DNA of 64,000 bases from Triplophysa rosa (GCF_024868665.1 NC_079899.1:2750720-2814719); one strand, 5' to 3'. Counted from the first letter of the stretch, positions 36,192 to 48,350 are shown. Program-made: numbers and translations. The notes: generated by a model not told the origin, from the letters alone.

Positions 36192-36320
36192 ACCTATGGC
36201 TTGATTGGTAGAGCTTGGTGTTAACATCGCAAAGGTCTTAGTTCGAAACCCAGAGACACAAAATTTGTATTAAAAGCACTGGAAGTCATTTTGGACAGCA
36301 TCTGCGTAGGTATACCACAT
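36192..36320 (+). mobile_element. diverged tRNA-derived SINE
   Basis: CTATGGCTTGATTGGTAGAG (A-box-like) is followed by TTAGTTCGAAACCCAGAG (B-box). The 3' half (GGAAGTCATTTTGGACAGCA) is strongly decayed. Confidence 0.7.
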
Positions 36321-36359
36321 GTATTATGTTCTGATGTTAAAATCACAGTAAATTCCACT

Positions 36360-38010
36360 CGATTCCTATATGTAACATATATTACCATGGCTAGTGCACA
36401 GGAGCGCTGGCGAGGAGCAGGTGTGTGAAGCTTTAAATTAGCATTTCCTATTCATGCTAATGGCTGAACCCTGTTCCCCCCGTGATGAGAGTTGAGCGGG
36501 CTCTCTTCTCCAGAGCACAGTGCATGCTAATAAGAACACACTCCACAATCCCCGCTCTGTGTGTCTTGGCTAATCTTGTTTTATCACCTTTGTTAACATC
36601 TCCAAGAACAACAGATCTAATCCAGGCAGAGATTACCGTAATGTGACTTCTGCTTTCCCAGACAGAGTTTGCACCCTTCATTCTATAAACATTTGTATTC
36701 CCCGCGGCAGTAAACACAAAGGGGGATGAAGTGAAACGCTACGGATGGAACAGCAGGTTATGAACTGCGCCTGAATGCTTCGAGTGCAGAGGTTAAAAAC
36801 ACGACGGGAGCCCTCGTATCCGTGCACGGGAAAACGCAAGGGGTGACCCCTTTCGAGCCCTCTGCGTGTACCGAGCCGGGGAGTGGAGAGCCGATGGCTG
36901 CGAGAGACACAAAAAACTATTTCTGCTTTATCCGCGATGATTAATTCTGTTCATCTCAGGAGATTGTCTTCAATCACGGAGCATAAGGTGCCGGTTCCTT
37001 GGCCCTGTGCTCAGGGAGCGGTGAATTACCTCCTGGCAGATTGCTCCACGGATGTAATATGACTCATCTTTGGGTTAATTTTCCAATGGAAAGTCAAAGC
37101 TCACAATCCAGGTTTCTTAACAGGGTCAAGAGACCTCAGAGGGCAGGGTCACCCATGGATGAGAGCAGGCCATAGAGGTCACCCAACCGGATCCATGAGC
37201 CAAGAATTCATAAGACCCTCAAAATTTTTACACCTCTATGTAGTATTCCAACCTGTTCCCTGGAATCCATTAGGGCAAGATACAGTCAATAACATGATGA
37301 ATGAAAACCCAGAAGTGTTTTATCGTAACATTAAATGGTTATTTGTGAACAAAACAGACGTGAAATACCCTGGCAGCTAGATTTGGTGTAGCGGCTAATT
37401 GGGGGAAAACAGATGTGACTAGCGCATTCATGCCTTCAGTTATAATAGCACAATCACGGCATATGTAAAATCTCACCCTATATGGTCGGGAACTGATGGA
37501 GAAGACCCGACTATAGGTAATGGCCGGTAATCATCCTAACTCGGCACCTTTATTTATTTATTTCCCTGCCCCGATGTGCGGGGTTAAGGTATCACGGTGT
37601 TGCCGTTCCATTTAGCGGATCACAGAAATTGATTCTCTGCCCAAGGAACAGTGCTGTTCCCCATTCGCTCGGGCGGCCGGGTGGCATTCCGCTCACATAA
37701 TCAAAGAGGAACGATGTCTGTCTACCCAATCTCGCCCTCGGTCCCAACGGGAGAAAGGACTAGTAGCAGGAAAATCTGCATGAATACTAATTCGACCTCT
37801 CGGCTTTAACAGCTTTCGCAAAGCCATCTCGACGGAATTCACTGAACATGATGTCTTACCATATTAATTACTCCACGGGCACGAGGCAGGAAAAAACGAG
37901 ATCGCGGGAAACCTATAAGGAGGGACTTGCTGCTCCAACTTAAATGTGGTTAATTATAATTTGATTTTGTGCATTAGATGCAAGGGCCCGATGGTCTTCA
38001 GAGATGTTGA
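36360..38010. promoter_or_regulatory. 1.6-kb repeat-free candidate regulatory block
   Basis: GC rises sharply from ACCATGGCTAGTGCACAGGA onward and stays high until about 38 kb, with no repeats. Homeodomain-type cores are frequent (GATGATTAATTCTG near 36937, GGCTAATTGGGGG near 37393). Several short ORFs exist, none recognisable or splice-supported. This is the largest such block in the desert. Confidence 0.5.
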
Positions 38011-38249
38011 GAGTTCCTCTGCTATGGATCTACATCCAATGCTTGAGGTTCTCATCTATATGCTACATAGCTCAGCTTGTGTCAAAATACAGCATTGCAG
38101 CGTACTGTTGGAGGAACAGTGACGTCATCGTTTACAAAACGAACGTACACTGGGTGTACATGAGCAGTACGGTCAAATATCACGTTAGCTTTTTAGTTTA
38201 CCCAGTTAATATCCTAGTGGTAAAATAAAATATGACTTGCTATTTGTTT

Positions 38250-38300
38250 TTACATTTAGGCCTTTAGCGGACGCTTTTATCCAAGAATTTGGAAACAATT
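38250..38300. mobile_element. SINE/LINE tail fragment
   Basis: TACATTTAGGCCTTTAGCGG followed by ACGCTTTTATCCAAGAATTT matches the shared 3' tail of many teleost SINEs. A similar scrap lies at 46773-46800. Confidence 0.7.
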
Positions 38301-38437
38301 ATGCGATATATCATTGGAGGCAGTAATATAGTGCAAAGTGATGCTGAACAATGTTGAGAGAGAGGACTAGATTTTTTTATTACAACTAATCAGAAAAGCA
38401 GTCAACATGTTTCTGTCAAGTATTTACGGAAAAGATA

Positions 38438-38937
38438 CACTGTAAAACTTTGCTGTAGTTTTGCAGCAGGTTTGCCAGTAACTTACTGTATATTTAATTT
38501 ACAATTTTGTTTTGATCATAAACTTATATTTTCTTTCATAAAACAAGTCTTAAGTCACTTTTCTTGTTATGCAAATGTATCCTAATTTAAGAAGTTTTAA
38601 ATATTTTTAGAAAACAAAACAAAAATGCTTAGAAAGAATGTCATGTTTTGCAGTGTTGCTGTAGTAATGAGACCAGTCTCTTCTTGCTCATTTTGAATCT
38701 CAAAATTAAGTGTTTTAATTTTGATTAAAGGGAAGGTCATCCCAAAATCTAATTTGTGTGATTTTTTACTCAGTATTCAGTACTCGGTATCAAATTTGAT
38801 TTTGGTATGAACTTACCCTTTAAAGTAAAGTTTAACTCAAATGAAAACATTACTAATAGGAAAGTATTAAGTAGTAGTTAAATCTGCAGTAAGTTACTAG
38901 CAAACCTGCTGCAAAACTACAGAAAAGCTCTACAGTG
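38438..38937. mobile_element. CACTGTAAAACTT MITE, copy 3, with internal insertion
   Basis: TA-flanked inverted ends (CACTGTAAAACTTTGCTGTA / AGCTCTACAGTG). A ~110-bp segment starting TAAAGGGAAGGTCATCCC (about 38728) and ending ACTTACCCTTTAAAG looks like a nested TTAAAGGG-type scrap absent from copy 2. Confidence 0.85.
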
Positions 38938-39370
38938 TATGCTTCAATTGTTTTTTGAATTCATGAGAGATTTGATTGAGACGTGTGTTTTTTTGTTTTG
39001 TTGTTGTTGTTGTGTATACCCCACATAAAAATACTGTATACTTTAGTTATATAGCAGCACTTTCAAAAGTTTGCATTGTTGCAAAGCAGTTTTACATACA
39101 TTTAGGCAGTAGTTACTGTAGTAAAGAGGTATCATTATGAAGAATAAAGAAGACATGCTATTATAATCCATGGCATCTTAGTATGATGTATTTTGATTAA
39201 ACTTAACTGAAGTTTCATAAGTTTGTAGTCAGACATTTCTATTCACAGTACTAGTAACCACTGTGTTTATTATTTTTTATGACAAACACATCAAATTTAA
39301 ATGAACGGGCATCGGAAAAACATGTCATTTGAAGGCTAATACTTAAATTGGTATTTGCAGAAAAAAATAT

Positions 39371-39472
39371 ATATTAAAAACAGTATGTAATTAAAATATA
39401 TTTAAAACGTAAAGCATTATATACAGTATGTAATTAAAAGATATTTAAAACATATAGCATTATATACATTAT
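39371..39472. repeat. two-copy AT-rich tandem duplication
   Basis: ACAGTATGTAATTAAAA.ATAT followed by TTAAAAC.TA..GCATTATAT occurs twice with a period of about 46 bp. Confidence 0.75.
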
Positions 39473-39658
39473 ATTATAGTACTTGTATTGGATAAATAAT
39501 GGCTATATATTACAGTTTGAGTAGTAATATTACTACTACATTTTCTTAAAGCAACATGTCAATGTCTCTACAATTATTTCAGTGGTAGAACAACTCTTAA
39601 CCGGACAAAGTCTACTGCCGCTGCTGAGCAGACTCATGGCGGCTACAACCGCACTCTG

Positions 39659-42600
39659 GCTGAATCCGAAATCGCATAATGCCATACTATATAGTAGGCG
39701 AAAAGCAGTAGGCGAACGAATAGTATGTCCGAAACCTCGAGCTGTGCCCCAAATGACATACTAAACACTATGCACTTAAACTACGCACTAAGCACTCAAC
39801 CATGTAGTGTATGAAGTTTAGAAGGGTAGTATCGTTCCAAATGGAATACTAAACGGTTTTATACTAACCGGAAGTTTATCGGTTTCCCAGAAGAGCGCAA
39901 ATGACGTCAATCGCACGGCACAATGAGTGTGAATAAAAATCAATTTGTACATTGTACATTTAATGTAGTTTCCATGTGTTTTGCCCAGGATTAATTTAGT
40001 CATCATCAGATTGAAGCGTTATTATCACTCTGCAGCCGGAGAGTTTTGCACGAGCAGCGTCTGATAGCCCCGCCTCCCTTCCGCTAGTAAGCGAAACTGC
40101 GACTGTTGAGTGCGTGAAGTGTCCACAGTTCCACACTTCATATTTTCGGTCGAAAAAGTGCATCATCCGGGTACTTACAGTGCACTTCTTTTTTGAGGAT
40201 TTTCAATGTGAACGCACTACTCACACTATTTATACTACAAAATGGCGTAGAATAGTGCATAAGTGCGCGATTGGGGACACACCTTCGGTCTTCATAAAAC
40301 GGTAGGCGAGAATTTCCCAGCTGGTGCACTATTTCTCGCGAGATTTGGACGTGCGTATACTACTGTTGCGTCCGAATATGCCTACTTACCTACTATATAG
40401 TATGAGAAAACAGAGTAGTATGTCCGAATCCTCAGTATTGGTAAAAGAGTAGGTGAGAAATTCCCGGATGGTTTACTGGTTATGCCTGAAGCACCCAGCG
40501 ACAGATACTTGGGATACTTATTTATCCCATGAGCCCACGGGACAGGATACGTTCATACAGGAGCATAGCGGAGAACTGCGAGGCAGGTGTTTTCAAATAT
40601 GAGTATTACTAGCCAACAACGCGTTTCTTTGCGTTGCAGTCGCATTTGTTAAAACGCTGTAGCGTAGTCGCGGCGAGAGCCCCATGAAGAATTGAACCTT
40701 TTCAGCCAAGTGGTTCACAAAAGGGTTCATTTCTCGAGGCTTCATTTGCTCACAATACCACCTAGTGGCCAAAGAATGTAAAACAAGCAGACACCTTACA
40801 GATGTGCCTGATGTGGTCTGTGATGCACTGTATTTTGCGCCAGTTACGGCTTAGAAATAACGGTGAAGAAAAAATAGACTTCCAATTTCCTAATCTATGT
40901 ATATGAATATAATGTGTATTTTCTGGTGGTATATAATGGTTGTATAACATAACTGTGTAATAAACGTATTGACTTGAAATGAAAGGGGCTATCAAATGTG
41001 TGCAAATCAATTATTTGGTCATAATAGGCATAAGGGGCAATATTATTATTCTTAAACTGGAAAGTGTCTCGGCTTAACTGGGCAGAAGGCAGTGAATGTG
41101 CTTGTGTAACTTGGTTTATATAGCTGTCAAAATGTCGCGGCAAGATTCGAACCGACTCAGGCTTCAAACGTCATCTATGACGTCATTGGTCTAAAGCGAT
41201 ACAAGCCTCGACGGCGCTTCACTGAAAGCTTCCGGGATTTCTCGGCACAGAACGTACATCACTGCTGTAGCGTAAAGTTAACCTGTAAGATGCTAGATAA
41301 AGTATATTTGTGATTTTGATGTGAAAATGCAGTGTTTTAATATGTCTAGCTTAAAGGGAGCTCCACGCACACACGCGTCTTCGAAGTAGACTTAACGTTA
41401 CATATATTAAAACCATACGCAAGTTAAAGACACTGTCTGTGTAACATGTGACCTGTCATTTTCTCGATAAATATTGCATATGAGCACATCACAAATTGAA
41501 ATACACATCACAGTAATGTAGCTTACGTCTGTTAATATGTGGTACAAAGCATTGTTCACTGCTTGCATATACATACAAGTAATGCAAATAAACATATTTA
41601 CTTAACTAAACATAATGTATATATTTTATTTGTCCATTAGTACTGTTGATGAAAATTTGAGTTAAATAAACAGCGAGTTAACACATGTGCAACTACCTCC
41701 ACATTTAAATGCAGTATTGAGCACAAACCACAGAGGTCACTTGAATCTTGTTTGACTGTTACAGGGACAGATGAGCACACTGGTTAACATCACGAAGGTG
41801 GCGACGGTGGTCCGCTGCGAGATGGCAGTAGGATGTGGGGTTCAACGCCTGTAGATACAGGATCATTTGTTACAACAGTAAATTGAAATAAAGCTTTGAT
41901 TTATGTGATGTTTACTTGTATATATATTAATATTTATTCAATTCGTTTATTTTCTTACATCAAATTTACGTATTTCTTATTCATGTTTATTCTATAGTTT
42001 TTTGTAAAAAAGCATTATGTCATTGCTTCACTGAAAACGTATGCATTCACATTTTTGTAGTCTGTATTAATGCATAGATGGCATATGGCAATACAAGTAC
42101 ATTTAGTGGCCTATTTTAATACAATATATCATTTTCAGGAAAAATAACAATAAGTATTGGTCAGCACTTATCAATAATATTGTGCACAAGTTTAGGTGTG
42201 GGCTAACAATGCATTTCTAGGTAAACTTAATTTTTAAGCAATAATACTTATATTCCTTGACAATAAAATCAGCACGTGCTCTCCTAAGGCGAGATCGTGG
42301 AGCAGCTGCACGACGTCTCCTTTGTGAAGGCATTACAAACATGTTGCAAATGCTGGGGAAACTCATGGAAGTAAAGTTAGCATTACTGATGTTAATGCAC
42401 CTGTCTCTCATAATTTAATATGTTATTATTATTATTACAATTATTATTATTGTTGCGCTTGTTATTACGTCTCATGGTTAATCTCTGGCCCGTGTACACT
42501 CCAGTACAGTAGGTGGCGGATATGCACAACAAACGTAATTTGCTCCCCGCCATTAAAAAGGAAAAGAAGATTATCAATCTGGCGGACAACGGCCGATCGC

Positions 42601-42712
42601 ATTCATACTACACCCATTCAGGGAAAGCAGTACGTACCCATTTAGCCCCGTTGAGTACGTACCTACTGAAATTGAGTACCTACTCGTTGAATATGCGATT
42701 TCGGACTCGGCC
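39659..42712. mobile_element. possible 3-kb element or cluster with GGCTGAATCCGAAATCGC ends
   Basis: GGCTGAATCCGAAATCGCAT at the left and TGCGATTTCGGACTCGGCC at the right are inverted repeats (19 of 21 bp overall). Inside, a second left-end-like block with CTACTATATAGTATG and GTAGTATGTCCGAAT lies at 40368-40435, so this may be several related elements side by side. An Arg-rich minus-strand frame near 42260-42410 is not recognisable. Confidence 0.45.
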
Positions 42713-42954
42713 TGTAAATTCGGTGTTCGCGTCGGTACAAATAGCCCCGCCCATCCCTTGCCTGCGGAAGTGTGCGACATGGTTTCCAAACGACGTTTCT
42801 GTATTCGCTGGTTCCATCATCTTAGTAAACAAATTCACGTGTATTGCGCTGCCCACGGGAAAGCTTATACAGCGACATTTTTAACAACACTGGTAACAGA
42901 CAATTTCGCTTATCAACCACATGGGGGAACCCGTGAGCAAAAGTGTCGCTTTAA

Positions 42955-43291
42955 TATTATAATATAACTTTTTTTCTAGTAGTATTTAATTGTATTAAAG
43001 TAGATTAAAACTACTCAAGTTATAGAATCTTTGCAGAGGTCTACTGGAAGTTAAATTTGGGCCACATAATGTTTAAATTGTTGCTGAAACCGTCATCGGA
43101 TACACACACCTGGCCTGCAGTTAACTTCCGGTCTGTGTTCGGTTATAATATAACTTTTTTTTCTAGTAGTATTTAATTGTATATTAATTGTATTAAAGTA
43201 GATTAAAACTACTCAAGTTATAGACTCTTTGCAGAGGTCTACTGGAAGTTAAATTTGGGCCACATAATGTTTAAATTGTTGCTGAAACCGT
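42955..43291. repeat. direct duplication of ~140 bp
   Basis: ATAATATAACTTTTTTTCTA followed by GTAGTATTTAATTG and, later, CTTTGCAGAGGTCTACTGGA and TTGCTGAAACCGTC occurs at 42955-43092 and again at 43143-43291. The second copy has an 11-bp expansion; a short GTTAACTTCCGGTCTGTG spacer separates them. Confidence 0.9.
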
Positions 43292-43367
43292 CTAGATTAA
43301 GCCCTGTTCAGATTACAAGTGATTTTGTCACTGCAAATCGCCAGGAGTTGGCGGTTTGGTCGCTAGT

Positions 43368-44180
43368 GGCACTCACTTAGGCCCAATCCCAATTCTATTT
43401 TCTACCCCTTCGCCTACCCCTTGCCTCTTGAAACAAAGTGGCAAGGGGAAGGGCTACAAATGTTCCGCTAAGAAATGGGACACCACTACTACACTGTTAT
43501 ACGTCATCATATACGTCGTTGCTAGCTCGTCACGTCAGAGGACATGCGCCGATGCACCGGGTATATGACATAAAAATATATTTTCTAGTATCGTGCAATC
43601 AGTGCTGTCCGCTAGCAAACTTTAGCGATTTTTTTGCAAACGTTAAAAGAACATCACCGTAAATACTAACACAAGATTGAATGTAACATACATAAAATGA
43701 AAAACTGTCATAAAAATCCTTATTAATGGCAAAAATTACTTACATTTATGGGTCTGCTTGCTCGAGTGAGCAGCCATGTTGGAAATTTCTCTTGGCCCTT
43801 CGTTTGAAGCGAGGTCCCGAAAAATCTTCGTTTGAAGGGCTATCCACTACCCCTTCACGTGAACGCGCCAAACGGAGGAGTAGGGGAAAGTGTAGGGGTA
43901 AGGGCTAGAATTGGGATTGGGCCTTAATCCTTGGTGTTTCGAGTCAGATCCGTGGGCGTGGCTTGTTGGTTTTGACTAAATCTTTGGTGTTTCGAGTCTT
44001 ACGAAACCTTTACCCTAACCTTGTTGGTTTTGACTAAATCTTTGGTGTTTCGAGTCTTACGAAACCTTTACCCTAACCCACACCCTAACCATCTAAACTA
44101 CATATGATTGTTAAAATTGACGAAAAAAAACGTTTGGGTGATCACGTCTGACTCGACACACCAAGGATTTAGTGAGTGCC
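43368..44180. mobile_element. GGCACTCACTTAATCC element with 10-bp flanking repeat
   Basis: When the inner insertion is discounted, the left terminus (GGCACTCACTTA continuing into ATCCTTGGTGTTTCGAGTC) matches the reverse complement of the right terminus (GGCACTCACTAAATCCTTGG). Identical GGTCGCTAGT lies immediately outside at 43358-43367 and 44181-44190, an apparent target-site duplication. Confidence 0.85.
43380..43923. mobile_element. GGCCCAATCCCAATTCTA element with TTA duplication
   Basis: The ends GGCCCAATCCCAATTCTA and TAGAATTGGGATTGGGCC are exact inverted repeats. TTA flanks both sides (43377-43379, 43924-43926), as expected for a PIF/Harbinger-type insertion. It landed inside the terminal repeat of the element at 43368-44180. 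Confidence 0.9.
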
Positions 44181-44815
44181 GGTCGCTAGTGGGCATTTTC
44201 ACTCAAAGACATGATAAATACCTAGACGCCGCTTTGCTCCAGTGCTGCGATACGTCAACGGCGCCGCCATATTAGTGAGGGCAACAGTGCACTAAAAGCC
44301 CACTGAACCCAATGGGAGAGCTGCGCTTTTCGGCATTAAAAGCACAATCACGTTAACATTTCTTAACATATTTCAATGGTTTACGATATACGTAGAGTAC
44401 AACTTTATCATGTCTTTAGTTGCTTCATATCTCGATAGTTATAGCCTACTTTAAAATGAATGATTCTCATAAGGAAATGTGAAATCCATTATTTGTGTCT
44501 GTTAGAATCCACTATATGGCACCCTGTTCAGTGATGTGTTATAGACAAGACAAGCAACAGAATAAATAACCACGTTGCAGTAGTCGAGAATAAAACACAG
44601 ACATGTAGAGATCGCTTCTGAGTTTTATTTGAATCCTCGAACAAAACACCCGAGGTAATATAGTTTAATTTACGTATTATATAAAAACCAATGTTGTAAA
44701 AAATGGCTTTTTCTGTAGTTATTTTAGACATTTTCAAAGATAAAGGATTCTCTTTTTTTAATCCGGTAAAACCGTTACCGCAGTAAAACATGATGTATGT
44801 GATATAGTAAAACAA

Positions 44816-45628
44816 TTAACACTGCTGTGCATTATACAGTAAGTATGAAATAGCAGTATATAGTCATATAGTAAATGTTTTGATTTTCCCAGGATTTTAA
44901 AGTGAACGAGCTGTTTTCTGATCATGTGCATTTAATCTACCTTAAATTATTTCACATTAGCGATGATGTGTACACAATTATTAAGCCTAAATGATAACTT
45001 GACAAGCCTGAGTTTTAACAGTTCCGTATGACGATAAATACATTTTCAAGTCAATAACCATCTTTACCTGGAGCCAAAATGTTTCTGTAGTCCACGTAAA
45101 TAGAAGAGTATTGAAATTAGTTGAGAAATGAAAATGATGTGTTTTTATCCAGAAAACTGCAGCTCCACCATTCAGTCGTATGTCATTGTAGTCGGCTTTT
45201 GCCCTCACCAATATGGCGGCGGCGGCGTTGACCTTGGCTCCTATTTTCACTCCTATTGGCTGTCGCTCCCAAATGTCGCTCCTCGTTTGCATAAAGTTGA
45301 ACATTTCTCAACTTTGTTGCATCGCTAGACAAGCCCCATTTGGTCGCCGGAAGTCGCCAGCTCTCCATTGAAATGAATGGGATCGTGTTGCTTTTTCGCA
45401 TGTAATCTGAACGGGGTTCACGTCCGGGTGTACGTGTGTTCACCACTTGCTAGATGGGTTAAATGCAGATGTCACATTTCGGGTATGGGTCACCATATCT
45501 GACTAATAGGTCACTTTCACTTTAATAGGTCACTTTCACTTTTGATCTACCAGTAACACTGCTGTGCATTATACACTAAGTATGAAATAGCAGTATATAG
45601 TCATAATGTTTTGATTTTCCCAGGATTA
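44816..45628. repeat. pair of ~80-bp direct repeats about 735 bp apart
   Basis: AACACTGCTGTGCATTATAC, TAAGTATGAAATAGCAGTAT and GTTTTGATTTTCCCAGGATT occur at 44819-44896 and again at 45556-45626. The second copy lacks a TATAGTAAA segment. The first lies inside and the second outside the 43302-45415 element. Confidence 0.85.
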
Positions 45629-45635
45629 TGCCATT

Positions 45636-45873
45636 CCACGTCTACCACGTTATGCCATTCATGTCATTTCAAACTTGTATGCCATTCTTTCTTCAGCTGA
45701 ACACAAAATAAGATATTTTTAAGAATGCTGGAAATTAAACAACACCGAAACCCACTGACTTCAATTGTATGAACACAAAACAACCGAGACATTTCTCAAA
45801 ATATATTTTGTTTTTCACAAAAGATTAATTTACAGATTTAAAACCAGGATTTTTACGTTAACTATCCCTTTAA
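45636..45873. mobile_element. TTAAAGGGATAGTTCA element fragment
   Basis: ATTCTTTCTTCAGCTGAACA and, at the right end, TTAACTATCCCTTTAA identify it as a member of the family seen at 29952-30380. The left end is degraded. Confidence 0.6.
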
Positions 45874-46249
45874 TAAATGCTGAAAAACTCATTATTTCAT
45901 TGCTCACAAACAGAATGAATACATTAGGAAACACAGCACAGCAACAATCTGTCAGAGGACAGATTCCGTACAAACAGGTCGACTGAGCCATAAAAACTGC
46001 TGTCTGAATACAAACAAATGTGCTGAGATGGAGATGTTGCACTACAGATCGTTCATGCAGAGCCATTAGAAAGGACAAAGCACACTGCATATAGTCTTTA
46101 TAATCCTCCGAAAAGCTTCCATATTTCACACAGCCCACATTCTCTACATTCAATTTGCATATTACAGAATGGCTTCTGCTTAGACACCAATAAAATCCCA
46201 TATTAGGTAAACTATAGGTTGTTTTTTTAGGTAAAAAGGTGCTTAATTA

Positions 46250-46620
46250 TTTATATTCGTGGGCTCGAATGATGAAAAGCTCGGCCTTTGTGTCTTGCTG
46301 AACATCCTCAGAAACACTGTGAGAGAAACCACGGGCGAGTGAATGAATATTTCATTATTGGTCTATTGAAAGAGAAGATCAAATGACCTTGTTTTAAATC
46401 ATTATTCCCTGATAAAAATAAAAGTGGATAGGGGAGAGTGGAAGGGACACACTTGAAACTTCAACTTGTCGAATAAACGTGAATAAATTAGACACGCAAT
46501 ATGCAAATAGCAGAATGCTGGCAGATCATTGTTAATGAGTGTTTAACTTCCGTACTTGCTTTCATCTGGGTCTTCCCGTCTTTCATTGTCATTGTTCCAA
46601 AAACAAAGACACGTCTGGCC
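46250..46620. promoter_or_regulatory. candidate conserved non-coding block
   Basis: Repeat-free sequence with AATATTTCATTATTGGTCTA and AACTTCAACTTGTCGAATAA. No coding content recognised. Placement in the desert suggests a distal element; low certainty. Confidence 0.35.
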
Positions 46621-47079
46621 TTCGCAGCGTATTATTCACCGGCAGAATAAGTTTCACTTGCACGCCCCGGGACTTTACAAAATCACGACCAATAAAGGCA
46701 ATGTAGCCTACTGTAGACTAAAGATGATTGTAAAAACGGTAAGTGTGCCGCACCATAAGCGAGTTCGGCAAACATTTACATTTAGTCATTTAGCAGAAGC
46801 CATTTAGCAAACATTTCAGTTCCATTAAAAGATCCTGGAAAAATGCATGCTTTGAAAAGCAAGTAGCCTATTCATGGGTAAAAACATAAATATTGTCATC
46901 ATTTATTCTCCCTCATGACATTCAAAACCCGCATGTGAGTCTTTCTTCTGTTGATCTATTAAATGAAAGAAGATTTCAAGAAAGCGTTCCCTGCCGAGAC
47001 CGACTAAAGAGTGGTACAGTTTTTGAAAAACACATCCGGTATATTTAGAATTATGTTAGTGGTTATTGATAATGTGCTC

Positions 47080-47360
47080 TGTTTTCTCACCCTGAAATCT
47101 GTTTACAGAAGCGGCGGGCACAGTATCTCTCTCGGTCACACAAGTATCTGTTGACATGATCCTTAACACATATATTATACGAGGGGAGCCTTTTTAGCAA
47201 TCCCCAAATTATGCAGGCACGTGCGGGTCAGGGCTGTCCGCGGCCATTACGGCTAATGAGTGTGGAGTCCTACTTTAGTGGTATCGGCTCCATGAAGTTA
47301 CCTAAAAGCGAACTAATGGAATCCTACTGATGGCTAGAATGCCACGGATTGGGTATCATT
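47080..47360. promoter_or_regulatory. candidate conserved non-coding block
   Basis: GC-richer, repeat-free block containing CGCGGCCATTACGGCTAATG, the same texture as the block at 17440-17780. No ORF. Confidence 0.4.
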
Positions 47361-48189
47361 ACAGGATAACGTGCCTGTGTGCATGTTAAATACAACGCAG
47401 CGACGATAAAAACCAAATGAACTCGGAGTCACAGGCAAAATGAGAAACCTCGAGTCACAGGTGATTGTTGACGGCTGGGAAAACAGTTTTGGATATCAGT
47501 GTACAGCAATTTTACTTTGTAATGTTATTTTCAGCTCCATTAGAAAAGGGCTGCTGCAGTCGCGGCGGCCATTTCGGAAAAATAACCGTTATTACTGTAA
47601 TGATATTGATGTGTTTGATCGGTGCTTTTTTCCTAATTAAATCTAATTTTAACCACAAGTCTTCGAATATAACAGTATTAATAACAGTAATGGAGCGGCC
47701 TATTAAAAGAGAACTTTGAAAATAAAGCGAACGTCAAACATTTGTGGTTGTTTACAATAACACGAATGTTTATGACAATAAAACAGAATATATCAAATGC
47801 AACTGAAAATCTCGCAAAAAGTGGTCAGAACAACACAACTTCATGGAAATTCGTAATCATCGTTTTTTCGTTTTACTACGATCTGCTTTCGTGCCAGTGA
47901 TGGTTGCTTAGGGGAGGGGCTTCAGTTTTGATAATAATCACGTTTTCGTACGATCCTCCGAATGAGCAATCTCGTAAATTTGTTACAAATTCCTGTAACA
48001 TCTCCCTCATCAGAATACATGAAGACCTGAAAATGAACTATTGCGCATTGCACCGAAGCGGACTCCGGTCCAAATATCGTTGGCGTGAAAAAGACAGGCA
48101 GACACTGTCGCATTCAGCTGACGAAAACAGGTTCAAGCCACCGCGAGTACAGAGAGCGTTTGTTTCCCTACCGAGATGAGCACAACGCA

Positions 48190-48350
48190 TTTTGTCCTCC
48201 TAAATGGGCCACGGGTACTTGAGCGAGTTCAAAGGTGTTCCAGCACCATGCGGAGTGGCCATTGTGCACTGGCTTTTCATTGGAGTTGACTCAGAGCATT
48301 CCACTCCAACTCGCCGCCAGATACCTGCAGCATCGAAAATGCGTAATATT
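48190..48350. promoter_or_regulatory. small candidate non-coding block 3' of the minus-strand gene
   Basis: Balanced-composition sequence from AAATGGGCCACGGGTACTTG to GCCGCCAGATACCTGCAGC. It lies beyond the putative poly(A) signal of the minus-strand gene, so it may be intergenic. Confidence 0.3.

Larger units (their letters stand above)
43302..45415. mobile_element. outer element with CCCTGTTCAGATTACA ends
   Basis: The left CCCTGTTCAGATTACAAG and right TGTAATCTGAACGGG ends are inverted repeats, as are subterminal TTTGGTCGC and ATTTGGTCGCCGG blocks. It is interrupted by the element at 43368-44180. No intact transposase frame is seen; a 105-codon minus-strand frame (44987-45304) is unrecognised. 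Confidence 0.65.

Noticed and set aside
42513..42884. 123-codon plus-strand ORF
   Set aside because: It crosses the end of a probable transposon and has no recognisable content.
45830..46201. 123-codon minus-strand ORF
   Set aside because: It begins outside and ends within a TTAAAGGG-type repeat; no protein family or splice context.
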